Source: Pseudomonadota bacterium (GTDB taxonomy: Bacteria; Myxococcota_A; UBA9160; JADFDR01). Taken from it: DNA of 34,230 nucleotides. A program made the position numbers and the translations under genes. The stretch spans positions 1 through 34,230 of the forward strand of contig PIVT01000043.1 in NCBI GenBank assembly GCA_003353845.1. The letters are read 5' to 3'. Of the stretch, positions 8,000-16,704 are shown one piece after another; within the stretch, counting starts at the first letter, position 1, and the number at the start of each line of letters is the position of its first letter. Below the pieces are notes generated by a model that was not told the DNA's origin, searched no databases, and worked only from the letters and a program-made list of their open reading frames with translations.

Positions 8000-8293
8000 C
8001 TCAACCTCTTTCTTGTTGTTTGAGCCGATGTGATTTCGGAACGGACTCACGGCAAAAAGGGCCTGAATCCGGGGGGATAGATATAGAGATTTTAGTTCGG
8101 AACTGCAAGAAAATCAGGGGTTTAGGGTCTGGCTGGGGCGAGGTTTCAAGGGCCTGAAGCGGTTTTTGTGTGCGACCGATTGTCCGAAGACTGACCGGCG
8201 AGTCAATTTGCTAGTAAAAATCGGGGGGTTAGCGTCCGGCTGTCGGCCAACCCTTAACAACAAGCAGGGGGCTCGGGTAGGCTGTCTGCCCTC
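8000..8293. promoter_or_regulatory. Divergent intergenic region with repeated G-rich motif
   Basis: This 294-nt gap must hold the start signals for both the DUF35/thiolase-like operon (leftward) and the HupE-like gene (rightward). No confident -35/-10 pair was assigned. A motif of the form AATC-G(4-6)-TTAG occurs twice as part of a 25-nt near-repeat (8111-8135 and 8218-8242, 21 of 25 bases equal). A shorter related copy is at 8065-8080. The copies are direct rather than inverted. They could be regulator sites; this is inference. Confidence 0.4.
8111..8242 (+). repeat. Pair of 25-nt imperfect direct repeats
   Basis: Copy 1 is 8111-8135 and copy 2 is 8218-8242, 107 nt apart start to start. They match at 21 of 25 positions: AAATC, GGGG, TTAG, GTC and GGCTG are shared. 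A third, shorter relative containing AATCC-GGGGGG-ATAG is at 8066-8080. Coding constraint cannot explain the similarity because all copies are intergenic. Confidence 0.6.
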
Positions 8294-9364
8294 ATGTTGA
8301 AGACCCTCCCAAGCAGGTGTTGCGCGAGCATCCTACTGAATTGCACCGCAGGTTTGCTCCTGTTGCTTTGCCTCGTTCCTATGGCTTCCGCGCATCCACT
8401 GGCACCGAGCCTATTGCAATTGCAGGAGCGCGAGGCGGGCCAGTTTGACGTCTTGTGGAAGCGCTCGGCGCTGGTGTCGTCTCGAACGCCCGTCAACCCT
8501 GTGTTGCCCGCGCGATGTAGCGAAGTGACGGATCCTCGGGTCGAGCGGGAGAGTTCGGCGCTCTTGGTGCGTTGGCGAGTGGATTGTGGTGAAGAGAGTT
8601 TGGAGGGAACAAGCTTCGAGGTGCAGGGGTTGGTCGAGTCCAAGACCGAAGCCTTGGTTCGGATCCAGCTGCGCGACGGACGCCAGATCAGTTCTCTGTT
8701 GCGGGCGGAAGATTCGATGTTTGTTGTTCCTGCGCGAGCTCAACGCATGGATGTATTGCGGGACTACACACGCTATGGACTGGAGCACATCCTCAGCGGT
8801 TTGGATCATCTTTTATTTGTGTTCGGATTGCTCTTGCTTTCGAGGAGTTTGCGTTCCCTGGTCGAGACGGTGACGAGCTTCACCCTGGGGCACAGCTTGA
8901 CTCTCTCCCTGTATGCCTTGGACTGGGTCCGCATTCCCAGCAATATCGCTGAAGTCGCTATTGCTGGCAGTTTGTTGATCTTGGCTTGCGAACTCGCACG
9001 CGGCCCGGAGCAACCTGTGACGTGGATGCGTCGTCGGCCGTGGTTGATGGCCGCGTCCTTTGGTTTATTGCACGGCTTGGGCTTTGCCAGCGCCTTGCGC
9101 GAGTTGGGCCTACCTCAAGAGGAGCTATTGGTTGCGTTGTTTTCCTTTAATGTCGGGATCGAACTCGGACAACTCGCCTTTATTGGAGCCACGTTGCTGT
9201 TGCTGTGGGGTATCACTCGCGCCTTGTTGGGTGAGGCATCGATAGCCTTGTCTACGGGGGTTCTGTTGAACCTACCCGCGCGGGTTCGCTGGGTCCCCGT
9301 GTATGGGATGGGGGCGCTTTCCGCCTACTGGTTGTTTGTTCGCATGGCGAGTTGGCTCGGTTAG
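8294..9364 (+). CDS. HupE/UreJ-type membrane protein (orphan)
   Basis: 356 residues. The N-terminus has a hydrophobic signal ending in ASA before HPLAP. A periplasmic domain (about 35-150) follows, then a C-terminal membrane block from about 158 with GLEHILSGLDHLLFVFG, SFTLGHSLTL, FGLLHGLGFAS and FNVGIELGQ. These His-rich membrane motifs are characteristic of the HupE/UreJ_2 family, which is linked to metal (nickel or cobalt) handling. No hydrogenase, urease or nickel enzyme gene is nearby, so the metal and role are open. The ATG at 8294 lacks a strong ribosome site. The gene converges on menE with 3 nt between stops. Family assignment is firm; function is only inferred. Confidence 0.88.
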   Translation: MLKTLPSRCCASILLNCTAGLLLLLCLVPMASAHPLAPSLLQLQEREAGQFDVLWKRSALVSSRTPVNPVLPARCSEVTDPRVERESSALLVRWRVDCGEESLEGTSFEVQGLVESKTEALVRIQLRDGRQISSLLRAEDSMFVVPARAQRMDVLRDYTRYGLEHILSGLDHLLFVFGLLLLSRSLRSLVETVTSFTLGHSLTLSLYALDWVRIPSNIAEVAIAGSLLILACELARGPEQPVTWMRRRPWLMAASFGLLHGLGFASALRELGLPQEELLVALFSFNVGIELGQLAFIGATLLLLWGITRALLGEASIALSTGVLLNLPARVRWVPVYGMGALSAYWLFVRMASWLG

Positions 9365-9367
9365 CCT

Positions 9368-11032
9368 TTATTTGATCGCATTCACAAGAGCAGGATCTGC
9401 TCCCAGCAGGCGGCGCAGTATTTTCCCAGAGGCGTTGCGAGGCAGGCGGTCGATGAAATAAACACAGCGAGGCGTTTTGTAGCTCGCGAGTTGTTCCCGG
9501 CAGTGTGCCTGCACCTGCTCTTCGGAAATTCGCGTGTCGGGCTCCCGCACCACGTACGCGACAACTCGGTGTCCGAACTCCTCATCGACTTCAGCGGTGA
9601 CGCCCACCTCGTGAACTTCGGGATGAGAGATGATGGCGGCCTCGACTTCGGCGGGGTAGATGTTTTCTCCGCCACTCACAATCAGATCCTTGCGTCGATC
9701 CAGCACCCTGAGAGATCCCTCGCTGTTGAAGACTCCAATATCCCCCGTGTGCAACCACCCCCCTCGTAGCGTTTGCTTCGTTTCTTCGGGCTGATTGAGG
9801 TAGCCCTTCATGACGATGGGGCCCCGCACGACGATCTCTCCCGATTCCCCGACAGCTAATTCCCGATCGTTGTCGTCGACAATACGTACTTTGACGTCGG
9901 CCAGGGGCTTCGCTCCTCTGTCGTAGCTACGTGTGTCCTCCCATTCTTTTATCGGGCGCGTTGCGACTTGGGAGCAGGCTTCTGTGAGGCCATAAGTGGG
10001 GTGAACGGCGAAATTGAGATTTTGGGCCAGGTCGAGAAGGGCTTCCGGGATGGGTCCGCCGCCGAGAAGCACGCCTCGCAGCGTGTGCGGTGCGTTGGCT
10101 TCGCCACGTGCCTCAATCAATCGAAGCAACATGGTTGGTACGAGGGAAACCAAGCTGACCCCCTCGGTGTCCAACGCGATGGAAACGGCTTGTGCATCGA
10201 ATCGATCCTGCAGGAGAACAGATTTTCCTGTGAGTACACTTCGAATCAAGATAGACAGGCCCGCGATGTGGAATAGGGGCATGCAAAGCAACCAGCGCTC
10301 ATCCGGCGCATCTCCGAGGATCTTTATGGAACCTCGGGCAGACGCGTGAAAACAACCATAGGTCAGGATCACACCTTTGGGTTTCCCGCTGGTACCCGAG
10401 GTGTAGAGGATGGCCAAGACATCCTCGCTGCGGATTTGGCTGTGCAAAGGAAGTTCTTCAGCAGTGGAGGGTGCGTCTGTCGTTGTGCCATCGCTGAACT
10501 GGAGGCTGTCGTCGAAAGCTTCACTGATCGCTTTCACCGAGCAACCCTTCTCGCTGGTTGTCTGGGCGATGGATTCTTTGGCCAGGTCAGCGAGTAACCC
10601 CGGCCCGTGTACGAGTAAACGGACCTGTGCATCTTCCAGGGGGTGGGCGACTTCGCTGGCGGAGAGGCGCGAATTGATGGGAAGGAGAGTCGCGTGGCAC
10701 ATGGCCGCCGCGTGCACGAGTTCCGCAAAGAGAGGCCCGTTGTCGAGTAGGACCCCCAAGACCTCTCCGTCTCCAAGGCCCAGCTTGCGCAATTGCAGGG
10801 CTCTCGCCCGAGATCGCTCGTGTAACTGCGCATAGGTAATGTCTTCGCCGTGAAAACGCAGCGCCATCGTGTCGGGGTTGATGCGGGCTCGCTCGGCGAG
10901 CCAGAGGGGGCTGGTTTGTTGCGGCGTTTGACAGGTTTCCGGGGCGAGATTGAAAAGTGGAAGTGGGCCGGCCTGAGCTTCGCTCCTCGGCGGAGGTTCG
11001 TCTCTCTCGGAATTTGATTCATCCCTTGGCAT
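9368..11032 (-). CDS. menE: o-Succinylbenzoate-CoA ligase
   Basis: A 554-residue acyl-adenylate-forming enzyme that activates o-succinylbenzoate to its CoA thioester in cytosolic menaquinone synthesis. Visible motifs are the P-loop YTSGTSGKPKG (210-220), the A8 region TGDIGVFN...DRRKDLIVSGGENIYP, and the catalytic Lys in NASGKILRR (Lys537). The start ATG overlaps the menC stop by one base (TAATG). The first 40 residues are a polar Pro-rich extension not usual for MenE; an internal start could remove it, but none has a better ribosome site and the overlap supports this start. The AMP-binding family is broad, so the specific name rests on the last-gene position of a complete men operon. Confidence 0.92.
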   Translation of the reverse strand: MPRDESNSERDEPPPRSEAQAGPLPLFNLAPETCQTPQQTSPLWLAERARINPDTMALRFHGEDITYAQLHERSRARALQLRKLGLGDGEVLGVLLDNGPLFAELVHAAAMCHATLLPINSRLSASEVAHPLEDAQVRLLVHGPGLLADLAKESIAQTTSEKGCSVKAISEAFDDSLQFSDGTTTDAPSTAEELPLHSQIRSEDVLAILYTSGTSGKPKGVILTYGCFHASARGSIKILGDAPDERWLLCMPLFHIAGLSILIRSVLTGKSVLLQDRFDAQAVSIALDTEGVSLVSLVPTMLLRLIEARGEANAPHTLRGVLLGGGPIPEALLDLAQNLNFAVHPTYGLTEACSQVATRPIKEWEDTRSYDRGAKPLADVKVRIVDDNDRELAVGESGEIVVRGPIVMKGYLNQPEETKQTLRGGWLHTGDIGVFNSEGSLRVLDRRKDLIVSGGENIYPAEVEAAIISHPEVHEVGVTAEVDEEFGHRVVAYVVREPDTRISEEQVQAHCREQLASYKTPRCVYFIDRLPRNASGKILRRLLGADPALVNAIK

Positions 11033-12171
11033 TAGCTCGTCAGTACCTCCGTGGGGCCCGTGGATAGATCATCTAACAAACTCGGATCCACGTAAATGCC
11101 CAATCCCTTGGATGTCGATAAAACAGCCTGGCCCTGCTCAATTCGAGGGGAAGGGGCGAGGTCTTGTGCGAGTAGCTCGCCCGTGGCCACGCCGCAGGCC
11201 AGTTCTTCGCTGCGGGGCAAGGCAGCTGCCACGTGCAGGGCCATGCTGCAGCCCACTGCGCCATCCAACAACGAGGTGCAAACGGTTGCCATGGATTTGG
11301 ATTGCGCCTTTTCTGCCAGAGATCGGGTTGCATGAGGTCCGCCTAGCGCGCTGGGTTTTAGCACCAATAGATCGCAGGCCTCGTCTCTTACGATTGCTTG
11401 CGCAGCTTCGGGTGTGCTGACGGCTTCGTCGGCGGCAACTCGGATGAGGCCGCGTGCGCTTACTTTGGCCAATCCGTCCAGGTCTTCTTTGGCAACGGGT
11501 TGCTCAAGGAATTCGATTCCGAAACTAGAGAAGGCGGTGATGGCCCGCAGCGCTTCCTCACTCGTCCACGCGCCGTTGGCGTCCAGTCGCAGGTTTACCT
11601 CGCGACTGGCCAACAGTCGGATGGTCGATAGGCGTGCGCAGTCGGCTTCGATGCTGCCCGCACCGACTTTGAGTTTCAGTGTGCGGAACCCCTGGGCTAA
11701 TCGAAGTTGAACTTCTTTCGCCAAGGCGGCGGGGTTTTCTTCCACAAGCACCGCATTGGCAGGGAACTCTTCCAGTGGCACGGTTCCCCATTCGCGCGCC
11801 AGCCAGTGAGCGAGCGAAAGGTCGGCGGATTGGGCGGAAAGGTCACAGAGCGCGGTGTCCAAGGCCGCGAGGGCACAGGGTGCTTGTGGCGCGTGGGTCT
11901 TGAACTCTTCGAGCAGCGAGTGAATGCTCGATACCTCTTGGCCGAGGTGGTTTTGAGTTTCTTGTTGCAGGATTCGAAGATCTTCTTCGGGCGTCTCCGA
12001 TGGGTAACCGAACCCTTTGATGGGAGTCGCTTCCCCCCAGCCCTGATTCCCCTCTTCATCGGTGAGTTGCAGCAGTACCCCGCTGCGCGCAGTGATGATT
12101 TGGCTAGCGGTGCGCAAAGGTCGGCGCAGGGGAAGTGAAAAGGGAGTGAGTTTCGCCTGGCAAAGCTTCAT
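11032..12171 (-). CDS. menC: o-Succinylbenzoate synthase (enolase superfamily)
   Basis: 379 residues, dehydrating SHCHC to o-succinylbenzoate. The enolase-superfamily active site is intact: KLKVG (Lys166/Lys168), metal ligands Asp197 (LRLDANG), Glu223 (FLEQP) and Asp248 (AADEA), and Lys272 (LVLKPSALGG). An N-terminal capping domain precedes the barrel. The start ATG at 12171 overlaps the menA stop as ATGA, showing translational coupling. All metal and acid/base residues are present, so it should be active. Related muconate-cycloisomerase or epimerase functions are unlikely given the operon. Confidence 0.95.
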   Translation of the reverse strand: MKLCQAKLTPFSLPLRRPLRTASQIITARSGVLLQLTDEEGNQGWGEATPIKGFGYPSETPEEDLRILQQETQNHLGQEVSSIHSLLEEFKTHAPQAPCALAALDTALCDLSAQSADLSLAHWLAREWGTVPLEEFPANAVLVEENPAALAKEVQLRLAQGFRTLKLKVGAGSIEADCARLSTIRLLASREVNLRLDANGAWTSEEALRAITAFSSFGIEFLEQPVAKEDLDGLAKVSARGLIRVAADEAVSTPEAAQAIVRDEACDLLVLKPSALGGPHATRSLAEKAQSKSMATVCTSLLDGAVGCSMALHVAAALPRSEELACGVATGELLAQDLAPSPRIEQGQAVLSTSKGLGIYVDPSLLDDLSTGPTEVLTS

Positions 12172-13076
12172 ACAAAATGTCCGCAGACAATGCCCAGCGC
12201 CATGAGCAAGCCAAAGAAGACACCGAGGCGCGCTGTTTCAACCAGGGCCGCTATGAGATTGGGGCCGTCGGTATGCGTTGCAACGACCTTGATGATGGCG
12301 GCTGCTTTTGAGGTCATGACCGTCGGCAGTAATATCCATACGTCGGTGATCCCCAGGGTCCAGAACAAGGGCAGGCAGATCCAAGCACCCAACAATGTGA
12401 GGGCGAAGTAGACGCGTGTCTTTTGTCTGCCCAGGCGAACGGCTATGGTCCGTTTTCCGGCTTTGGCGTCTGTGTCGATGTCGCGAATATTGTTCACGAT
12501 CAAGACGGCCGTGGCCAACAGGCCGATGGGCACGGAGAGTGCCAGGGCACGCGGTGAAAAGGACAGCGTCTGCACGTAATGAGTTCCCGTTACCGCAACC
12601 AACCCGAAAAAGACAAACACAAAGAGATCGCCCAAGCCGTGATAGCCCAGCGGGTAGGGCCCGCCGGTGTAAGCGAGCCCGGCGAGAATGGACAGCACGC
12701 CAATGAGTAAAATGACCCAGCCGCCGATATACACTAAATAGAGTCCGCTGAAGAAGGCAATGGCAAAGGCGGTGATCACCGCAGCGCGCATCTGCCCGGG
12801 TGTGACGAGTCCACTTTGGGTCGCGCGCACGGGGCCGATGCGTTCCTCTGTGTCGGCGCCCTTTTGAAAGTCGAAGAGATCGTTGGCGAAATTGGTGCCA
12901 ATCTGAATCCACATGGCAGAAAACAGGGCCACGAAGGCGGGCAGGGGATGAAATCCACCTTCGCTAAATGCGCTGGCGCTGCCGACGGCGACGGGAATCA
13001 AGGCCGTGGTCAGAGTTTGTGGCCTTGCGGCCAGGACCCAAGTAGCAAGAGTTGGACGTTCGATTATGCTCTCCAT
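12168..13076 (-). CDS. menA: 1,4-Dihydroxy-2-naphthoate polyprenyltransferase
   Basis: 302 residues of the UbiA membrane prenyltransferase superfamily, joining DHNA to the polyprenyl tail with loss of the carboxyl group to make demethylmenaquinone. The first Asp-rich motif is [14 protein letters not shown]; the second is [16 protein letters not shown]. Both chelate the Mg-diphosphate. Around eight or nine hydrophobic segments predict an inner-membrane protein. It begins inside the last 13 nt of menB and ends in an ATGA overlap with menC. Confidence 0.95.
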   Translation of the reverse strand: MESIIERPTLATWVLAARPQTLTTALIPVAVGSASAFSEGGFHPLPAFVALFSAMWIQIGTNFANDLFDFQKGADTEERIGPVRATQSGLVTPGQMRAAVITAFAIAFFSGLYLVYIGGWVILLIGVLSILAGLAYTGGPYPLGYHGLGDLFVFVFFGLVAVTGTHYVQTLSFSPRALALSVPIGLLATAVLIVNNIRDIDTDAKAGKRTIAVRLGRQKTRVYFALTLLGAWICLPLFWTLGITDVWILLPTVMTSKAAAIIKVVATHTDGPNLIAALVETARLGVFFGLLMALGIVCGHFV

Positions 13077-13885
13077 GGAAACTTGCGGAAGTCAGGTTTA
13101 CGTTTTTCCATCCATGCATTGCGTCCTTCCTGGCCTTCCTCGGTCATGTAATAAAGCATGGTGGCGTGGCCTGCGAGTTCCTGAAGACCTTGTTGCCCGT
13201 CGACGTCACAGTTAAAGGAAGCTTTGAGGCAACGGATGGCAATGGGACTATGCTCGAGGATTCGCTGACCCCAAGCAATGCCTGCTTCTTCTAATTCGTC
13301 GACGGGAACCACTTTGTTCACGAGTCCCATGTCCAAGGCCTCTTGGGCGGAGTACTGCTCACACAGGTACCAGATTTCACGTGCTTTTTTCTGCCCGACA
13401 ATGCGGGCCATGTATGCGGCACCGAAACCACCGTCAAAACTTCCTACGCGCGGGCCCGTCTGCCCGAACTTTGCATTGTCACCGGCGATGGTGAGATCGC
13501 ACATCAGGTGAAGGACGTGTCCGCCGCCAATGGCAAAACCTGCGACGAGCGCGATGACGGGTTTGGGCAAGGAGCGAATGAGTTTTTGAAGGTCGAGAAC
13601 GTTTAGCCGTTCGACGCCGTCGCCACCCTTGTAGCCCTCGTCACCGCGAACCTTGATGTCACCACCGGAGCAAAAGGCTTCTTTCCCCTCGCCGGTGAAC
13701 AAGATGACGCCGATTTGCTGGTCTTCACGCGCTCGCGAGAAGGCATCGATGAGCTCGAAGTTGGTTTCGGGTCGGAAGGCGTTGCGGCGGTGGGGTCGGC
13801 AGATGGTGATCTTCGCGAGTCCGTCGGATTTTTCGAAACGAATGTCTTCGTAGTCTTTTACGGATTGCCATTTGGTACTGCTCAT
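13064..13885 (-). CDS. menB: 1,4-Dihydroxy-2-naphthoyl-CoA synthase
   Basis: 273 residues in the crotonase fold, closing the second ring of o-succinylbenzoyl-CoA. ATG 13885 (MSSTKWQ) is chosen because AGAGAGG precedes it; the longer in-frame start at 13921 has no such site. Features are RPHRRNAF near residue 36, the oxyanion-hole region AFCSGGD and [14 protein letters not shown], and the MenB-specific [13 protein letters not shown] stretch, which distinguishes it from generic enoyl-CoA hydratases. A 54-nt gap after menH, the largest inside the operon, carries this ribosome site. Confidence 0.95.
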   Translation of the reverse strand: MSSTKWQSVKDYEDIRFEKSDGLAKITICRPHRRNAFRPETNFELIDAFSRAREDQQIGVILFTGEGKEAFCSGGDIKVRGDEGYKGGDGVERLNVLDLQKLIRSLPKPVIALVAGFAIGGGHVLHLMCDLTIAGDNAKFGQTGPRVGSFDGGFGAAYMARIVGQKKAREIWYLCEQYSAQEALDMGLVNKVVPVDELEEAGIAWGQRILEHSPIAIRCLKASFNCDVDGQQGLQELAGHATMLYYMTEEGQEGRNAWMEKRKPDFRKFPWRA

Positions 13886-13939
13886 ATTGAACCTCTCTTG
13901 GTGTTGTTCGCAGCTTCGCATGTTGCGGCTGCAAGGGGG

Positions 13940-14803
13940 TTAATTCTTGGTATTGGATAACCCTGTTACTTTCCTGAAAAAATCTCGGATGGCGGCGTGC
14001 GTGGCTTCGCTGCATTCCAGGTGGGCGGCGTGTCCAGCCCCGGAAATCAACTCAACGCGCGCGTTTTTCAAGCGGTCGGCCAGCTCGACAGCAACTCTGC
14101 AAAACTTTTCATCTCGAACACCCGCCAATAGAAGGATGGGGAGTTCCAGTCGTGCCAGCAGGTCCTGTACCGGTCGCTGTGCACCGGTGCCCATGCCGCG
14201 CAGTGAATGGGCCAGGCCGCTGGGGTTGTTTTGCAGGCGCTGGTTGCGTGCCCCATCAAGAAACTCCTCACCCAGGTCTTTTTGCAATGCAAAAATAGGG
14301 TGACGCATCCAATTGTCGACAAAGGCTTTCAAGCCGTCGTCCATAATTCGCTGTGCAAGCTTGTCGTCATCCTCTCGGCGGGCGTTTCGCGCCTCTTCAT
14401 CTTCCAAGCCTGCCGATGCGCCCAAGGTGGCCACGGCGCATACACGCTCTGGGTGCAGCGCGGTGAAGGAGAGCGCGGTGCGACCCCCCATGGAGTAGCC
14501 AAACAAGTTGGTGCGTTCGATGCGCAGTTCATCCAAGAGCCCGCGCAATAGCAGGGCGCAGCGCTCCATGCTGTAGGCGCTCGGCTCGGCGGGCGAGTCG
14601 GACTTGCCGTGTCCGGGAAGGTCAACCCGCAGGACACAAAATTCCTTGTGTAACGCCTCCGCTGTTGCCGCCATGGTTTCGCTGGAGCCGGTAAATCCGT
14701 GGAGTAGCATGAGGGAGGGCCCCTGGCCCGTGATCTCGACGTGCAAGCGTTGCCCGTCAATTTCCACGCTGCGAGATTCGCTCTTTGGCGGTGCCAGGTT
14801 CAC
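13940..14803 (-). CDS. menH: 2-Succinyl-6-hydroxy-2,4-cyclohexadiene-1-carboxylate (SHCHC) synthase
   Basis: A 287-residue alpha/beta hydrolase. It has LHGFTGS near residue 34, the nucleophile elbow GYSMGG (Ser104), an Asp in AGVRDEKF and His258 in GAGHAAHLE. MenH eliminates pyruvate from SEPHC. The family is hard to name alone, but the GFTGS and GYSMGGR patterns plus direct coupling to menD (a GTGA overlap at 14800-14803, GTG start) make MenH the clear choice. The extra C-terminal tail is short and polar. Confidence 0.9.
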   Translation of the reverse strand: MNLAPPKSESRSVEIDGQRLHVEITGQGPSLMLLHGFTGSSETMAATAEALHKEFCVLRVDLPGHGKSDSPAEPSAYSMERCALLLRGLLDELRIERTNLFGYSMGGRTALSFTALHPERVCAVATLGASAGLEDEEARNARREDDDKLAQRIMDDGLKAFVDNWMRHPIFALQKDLGEEFLDGARNQRLQNNPSGLAHSLRGMGTGAQRPVQDLLARLELPILLLAGVRDEKFCRVAVELADRLKNARVELISGAGHAAHLECSEATHAAIRDFFRKVTGLSNTKN

Positions 14804-16704
14804 GATGCGTCCTCGGATTTCGTTAGTGCACTCATGACGGCCTCAACAATCTTCCGATGCTGTTCCAGGCTGTCTTCTCGCGATACGACTAATTCGAGCA
14901 AATCAGTCCCGGGGCTTTGGAGGCTGATGGAGAGTTGGCGCTCGAAGGTGCTGAGGCTTTCAATGCGTTGGTATTGGATTCCATACAGCTGTGCAGCGGC
15001 TTCGAATTGAATTCGGTGAGGTAGGGTGAAGTTCTTTTCGAAGGTTTTCGGGTCTGCGGACTCAGCGATGGGAAGAAAAGAAAATATTCCGCCTCCGTCA
15101 TTGTTGATGACGATGAGGGTGGAATCCATCTGGTACTGATGTGCCGCAAACAGGCCGCCAATATCGTGGAGAAAGGCCAGATCGCCAATGAGTAAAACAG
15201 TGGGTGCACGCTGCGATGCGGTGCTTCCATGGGAGATGTTTGCCACACCGGCACTGACGCCCAGGGCGCTGGATACCACGCCATCGATGCCGTTGGCGCC
15301 TCGGTTGCAATGTACGCGAATCAGTTTCTCCGTCGCTGTCGCAAAACAATCCAGGTCGCGAATGGGCATGCTGCTTGAGAGGAAAAGTTGGCTGTGATCC
15401 GGCAGCAACTCGCTCAAGAGTGAACCGATATAGGGTTCAAGCAATTCCGGTGAAGATTCCAATGTGCGTTGGATGGCGGCTGCCGTCTGTTCGTCGGCCT
15501 GGCGCCAGCGCGCAAGCCAGGCTTCGCGTTCGGGTGAAGGTTCTGAAACTTCTCGGCGGTTTTCCAATAGCTCGGCGACGTGGTGGCAGAGTGCTGTGGG
15601 GTCGCAGCGCAAAAGTTCGCTGGCCCGATGACTCGGGTCGTGCCAGCGGTTTCCTGCATCTACCAAGGCGACATGCGTTTCTGGATGTTTTTCCATCCAG
15701 AGTCGGTAGGCCTTGCTGGTGGGGGAGGCGCCAAGGCGCAGAACGAAGCAGGGTACCGATGCTTCGGCAAAGGCTTCACTGCGCAAGAAGAGATCGTAAT
15801 GAGAAAGAACAGTGGATTCGTGAGTGTGAGGTCCGAAACGCAATTGGGAAGCGACGTCGGCCAGTATGGGCCAACCCGCAACGCGTGCGAGTCGAGCGAC
15901 GGCCGCAGGGAGGGCCGGATCGGAGTCGTCCGTCCCGGCGACGATGAGTCCCTCGGGCATTTGGGTGATGGCATCGGCCAGATTTTCGATGGTCTTGCGA
16001 CTGGGAGCCGGTTTGTCTTGATGGACGGTCAAGTAGGCTTTGCCCTCGCGTCCGTTCAGGGTCTTGGGTTCCGCTTCGGCCAAGCGCTCCAAGGCCGCGA
16101 TGTCCTGTGCGACGGGGAGAGGATGCAAGGGTTCGCGCAAGGGCAGGTTGAGATGCACGGGGCCAGCCGGGTTTCCCGCAGCTGTCGCCACGGCGCGGCA
16201 GGCCAGGCTGCGGGCGTGGCGCAGCAGTTCGCCCAAGGCTTTGTCTGAAGAGGAATAGGGCAGCGCCGCTTCAGCAAACCATCGCACGTGGCTCCCATAC
16301 AATCCTTGCTGGTCAATGGTTTGCCCCGCCCCGCATTCTCTCAGCTCAGGTGGGCGGTCTGCTGTGAGCACTACCAAGGGGACTTCATCGTAATGGGCTT
16401 CCACGACGGCGGGTAGAAAGTTGGCGGCTGCCGTACCCGATGTACAGAGAATGGCCACGGGGCTGCGGCTGGCTTTGGCCAAGCCCAAGGCGTAAAAGGA
16501 AGCAGAGCGTTCGTCGAGGTGAACCCAGGTGCGCAAGCCAGCGGTTTCAGCGGCGGCCAGGCTGAGCGGCGCGGAGCGAGAACCCGGACAAAGGCAAAGG
16601 TGAGCCACTCCCGAAGCTACGAGTTCCTGGAAGAGGGCGCGGGCGAAGGCAAACTCTTTATTGGGTGGTGTTGCAGGGCCAGGGGACGACGTGGACGCGT
16701 TCAC
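14800..16704 (-). CDS. menD: SEPHCHC synthase, ThDP-dependent
   Basis: 634 residues, longer than the usual 550-580. MenD joins 2-oxoglutarate (as a succinyl semialdehyde anion) to isochorismate. Motifs are CPGSRSAPL (39-47), the catalytic Glu in HLDERSA, CTSGTAAANFLPAV, ADRPPELR, GAGQTIDQ, and the ThDP/Mg motif IGD...NNDGGG (about 506-539). The start is GTG 16704, overlapping the menF TAG stop by one base (TAGTG). Extra length appears mainly in the middle domain. No motif is missing. Confidence 0.96.
   Translation of the reverse strand: MNASTSSPGPATPPNKEFAFARALFQELVASGVAHLCLCPGSRSAPLSLAAAETAGLRTWVHLDERSASFYALGLAKASRSPVAILCTSGTAAANFLPAVVEAHYDEVPLVVLTADRPPELRECGAGQTIDQQGLYGSHVRWFAEAALPYSSSDKALGELLRHARSLACRAVATAAGNPAGPVHLNLPLREPLHPLPVAQDIAALERLAEAEPKTLNGREGKAYLTVHQDKPAPSRKTIENLADAITQMPEGLIVAGTDDSDPALPAAVARLARVAGWPILADVASQLRFGPHTHESTVLSHYDLFLRSEAFAEASVPCFVLRLGASPTSKAYRLWMEKHPETHVALVDAGNRWHDPSHRASELLRCDPTALCHHVAELLENRREVSEPSPEREAWLARWRQADEQTAAAIQRTLESSPELLEPYIGSLLSELLPDHSQLFLSSSMPIRDLDCFATATEKLIRVHCNRGANGIDGVVSSALGVSAGVANISHGSTASQRAPTVLLIGDLAFLHDIGGLFAAHQYQMDSTLIVINNDGGGIFSFLPIAESADPKTFEKNFTLPHRIQFEAAAQLYGIQYQRIESLSTFERQLSISLQSPGTDLLELVVSREDSLEQHRKIVEAVMSALTKSEDAS

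Noticed and set aside
9368-11032. Calling this a general fatty acyl-CoA ligase
   Set aside because: It is the last gene of an otherwise complete men operon with a TAATG overlap to menC, so MenE is the better name.
15375-16248. Long + strand frames opposite menD
   Set aside because: MenD has a full set of motifs on the - strand; these frames are compositional shadows with no domain pattern.
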